Shown in pieces: positions 62,701 to 64,000 of a stretch of DNA of 64,000 nt. The notes below the pieces were generated by a model, which ran no database searches, was not told where the DNA came from, and saw only the letters and a program-made list of their open reading frames with translations. The first letter of the stretch is position 1, and each line of letters opens with the position of its first letter. Location: assembly GCA_018292915.2 (NCBI GenBank), contig JACVVK020000201.1, positions 806,001 through 870,000 of the forward strand. Reading direction: 5' to 3'. This DNA is from Batillaria attramentaria (lineage: Eukaryota; Mollusca; Gastropoda; Batillariidae). Both the position numbers and the translations under genes were made by a program.

Positions 62701-63926
62701 ACAGCCATTCAAATTATTATTATTATCATTATTATAAACACGAAAAACGCATTCGCAATTCTCAAAGCTCTGAAATTCTGAAATCAAAGATTAAAATTTA
62801 AGTTTATCATTACTGTGCAGTGTGGAGGCTTTGGGTAGCACAAATACATAAACGCATAAATACCTGTCTGAAAAGTTTGCTCCGTCTGGTACACGTATTT
62901 CCGATCTTTTTTCTTTGATGATCTCTTGCGGCGAGGTTTCCCAGAGGCTTGAGCAAGTGCATCGAAGTCTGCAAGTCCGAAATCTTCAGGGTCTGATGGC
63001 TGCCGCGACGCAACATACAATGCCTCCTCCAGCACCTCAGACAGGCTGGTGGCAAAGGGAGATGAGCAGTTCTCTGGAAAACTCTTGGCTGAAAGCATGT
63101 CCTCCTCAGAATAATTCTCGTCGAAGTCGTCTTCAAAGAAGCAGTCATCGTCGAAGAAAGTGTCGTCCATTTGGACGTATTTGTTGCGTTTCTTGGACCT
63201 TTTTCCTGCCTTGAGACCCGCTGTTACCCTCAGTGGCTGCTCTATATCGTCAGGACGAACTAGGCAGGGGGCAAATTTCGGGTGACTACGAAGGGAGCTC
63301 ATCGCAGGCAGTGGATAAAACACGTCGTAGCGCACTTCGGGTGTTGAGTTGCTTCCCTTGCTGTCCTCGATATCAGAAGCGCTTCTGCAGTCTCTCTCGG
63401 CTTTAGCCTCTTGCAGTTCTGCTTTTCTCGCGGCGATGTCTAACTTTGTGGAAATCACTTGCTTCTTTCTAGGATTTTTAGTCTGTTTTCCTCTTCCATT
63501 GTGCAAAATATTCATTCCATTGCAGTAGGTCCTCCTACGAGCCTTTTTCCTGCGTGGACTAAAGTCGGTGCCACCCTGGTCATCTCGGAGAGTGTTGGTG
63601 ATCACGCGAAGACAGTCGCTTTGACGGTTGACCAAGTGACGGTGCAGCATCGACACTCGAACCTCGCTAAAGTCATCGTCAAAGTCATGGTCGAAAATGT
63701 TTTCTTGTATGACCTCAGGTAAATTCCATCTTCCTTTCTTGTTCAGTGAATATTGTACGGCGTCTGCGGAAATGTATCCGTCGTCTGCTTCGTTCGACGA
63801 TTGTCGTCTGCTGAGGTTGGATGAATGACGGATGATGACAGCTCGTGGCTGTTTGCTTTTCTGGAATTTGCTTCCTATTTTTCTGAATGTGTTGCCCGAA
63901 CGGGCGCCTCTGTTATCGCCCTCCAT
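60036..63926 (-). CDS. RING-between-RING (RBR) E3 ubiquitin-protein ligase, three exons
   Basis: Exons join(63926-62864, 62321-61177, 60911-60036) give 1027 residues. Donors read CAG|GTATTT and ACG|GTAAGC; acceptors read TTTCCAG|AC and ATACAG|GAA. Phases agree (the first junction splits an Asp codon). The ATG context is ATAATGG. Residues 1-623 have no known fold, with basic clusters (about 124-132, 331-343), a very acidic patch (about 254-276) and Ser/Asp-rich stretches. RING1 ligands: C624, C627, C648, H650, C653, C656, C679, C684. IBR: C723, C728, C750, C752, C757, C760, H765, C770. RING2: C800, C803, C818, C820, C825, C828, with the catalytic cysteine C813 in KRGGCNHM, as in parkin and HHARI. 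About 190 residues, probably mostly helical, follow. RBR ligases accept ubiquitin from an E2 onto this cysteine, then pass it to a substrate. Orthology with a named ligase is not evident. Introns are 542 and 265 bp, and each holds a microsatellite. Confidence 0.93.
61029..61101. repeat. (CT)n-(CA)n microsatellite in RBR intron 2
   Basis: About 15 CT units and about 21 CA units fill a quarter of the 265-bp intron. On the transcript strand this is (GT)n followed by (GA)n. Confidence 0.95.
62397..62472. repeat. Near-perfect inverted repeat in RBR intron 1
   Basis: The left arm (62397-62413 plus 62419-62435) pairs with 62439-62472. The only imperfection is a 5-nt bulge CCCGG at 62414-62418, and the loop is 3 nt. 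It lies about 75 nt upstream of the exon 2 acceptor. Confidence 0.95.
62623..62699. repeat. (GT)n microsatellite in RBR intron 1
   Basis: About 35 GT units ending in a short GA run, within the 542-bp intron. Confidence 0.95.
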
Positions 63927-64000
63927 TATTAGCGTACTTTTGACTACCTTAGTTGTACCTGCAACGTGAACACTAATCTCAGGCTCTGTTGTTTGAGTGT
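63927..64000. other. 5' flank of the RBR gene
   Basis: Only 74 bases upstream of the ATG are in the window. No in-frame stop occurs in the bases just before the ATG, so an upstream extension cannot be formally excluded. No promoter element is evident. Confidence 0.4.

Overview
This is nuclear DNA from a multicellular animal. It contains one intron-split gene with GT-AG junctions, one single-exon transcription-factor gene, tRNA-derived SINEs with target-site duplications, decayed LINE 3' ends, miniature inverted-repeat elements and a very high load of (GT)n/(CA)n microsatellites. There is no bacterial or phage gene organisation. The repeat style and the two proteins suggest an invertebrate, most likely a mollusc (possibly a marine gastropod); this is inference from memory and was not searched.

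Only two protein-coding genes are convincing, one near each end and both on the minus strand. At 1537-2490 lies an intronless CDS for a 317-residue basic helix-loop-helix factor resembling the delilah/taxi group. At 60036-63926 lies a three-exon gene for a 1027-residue RING-between-RING (RBR) E3 ubiquitin ligase. Its zinc ligands and catalytic cysteine are complete and all three exons join in frame. Nothing in the sequence suggests that the two genes work together.

The roughly 57 kb between them holds no gene I can support. It is a mosaic of mobile and tandem repeats. SINE-1 (about 170 bp, tRNA-Arg(UCU)-like head, tail ending in an AAACACCCACCC-type stretch) occurs about ten times. SINE-2 (about 400 bp, a different tRNA head, LINE-like tail) occurs about five times. 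SINE-3 (about 480 bp, tRNA-Asp-like head, poly(A) tail) occurs three times, each copy bounded by a direct repeat. Several insertions are nested: SINE-1 into SINE-1, into SINE-2, into a LINE tail and into a 122-bp minisatellite.

Reverse-transcriptase C-terminal remnants lie near 11.5, 16.0, 30.8 and 48.8 kb. MITE-like elements with terminal inverted repeats lie at 34.1, 42.8, 46.9 and 51.0 kb. Minisatellites include a 58-bp array built from the SINE-1 tail (36461-37098), a 32/63-bp array (17390-17847) and a 25-bp array (39441-39705). An unusually tight inverted repeat sits in intron 1 of the RBR gene (62397-62472).
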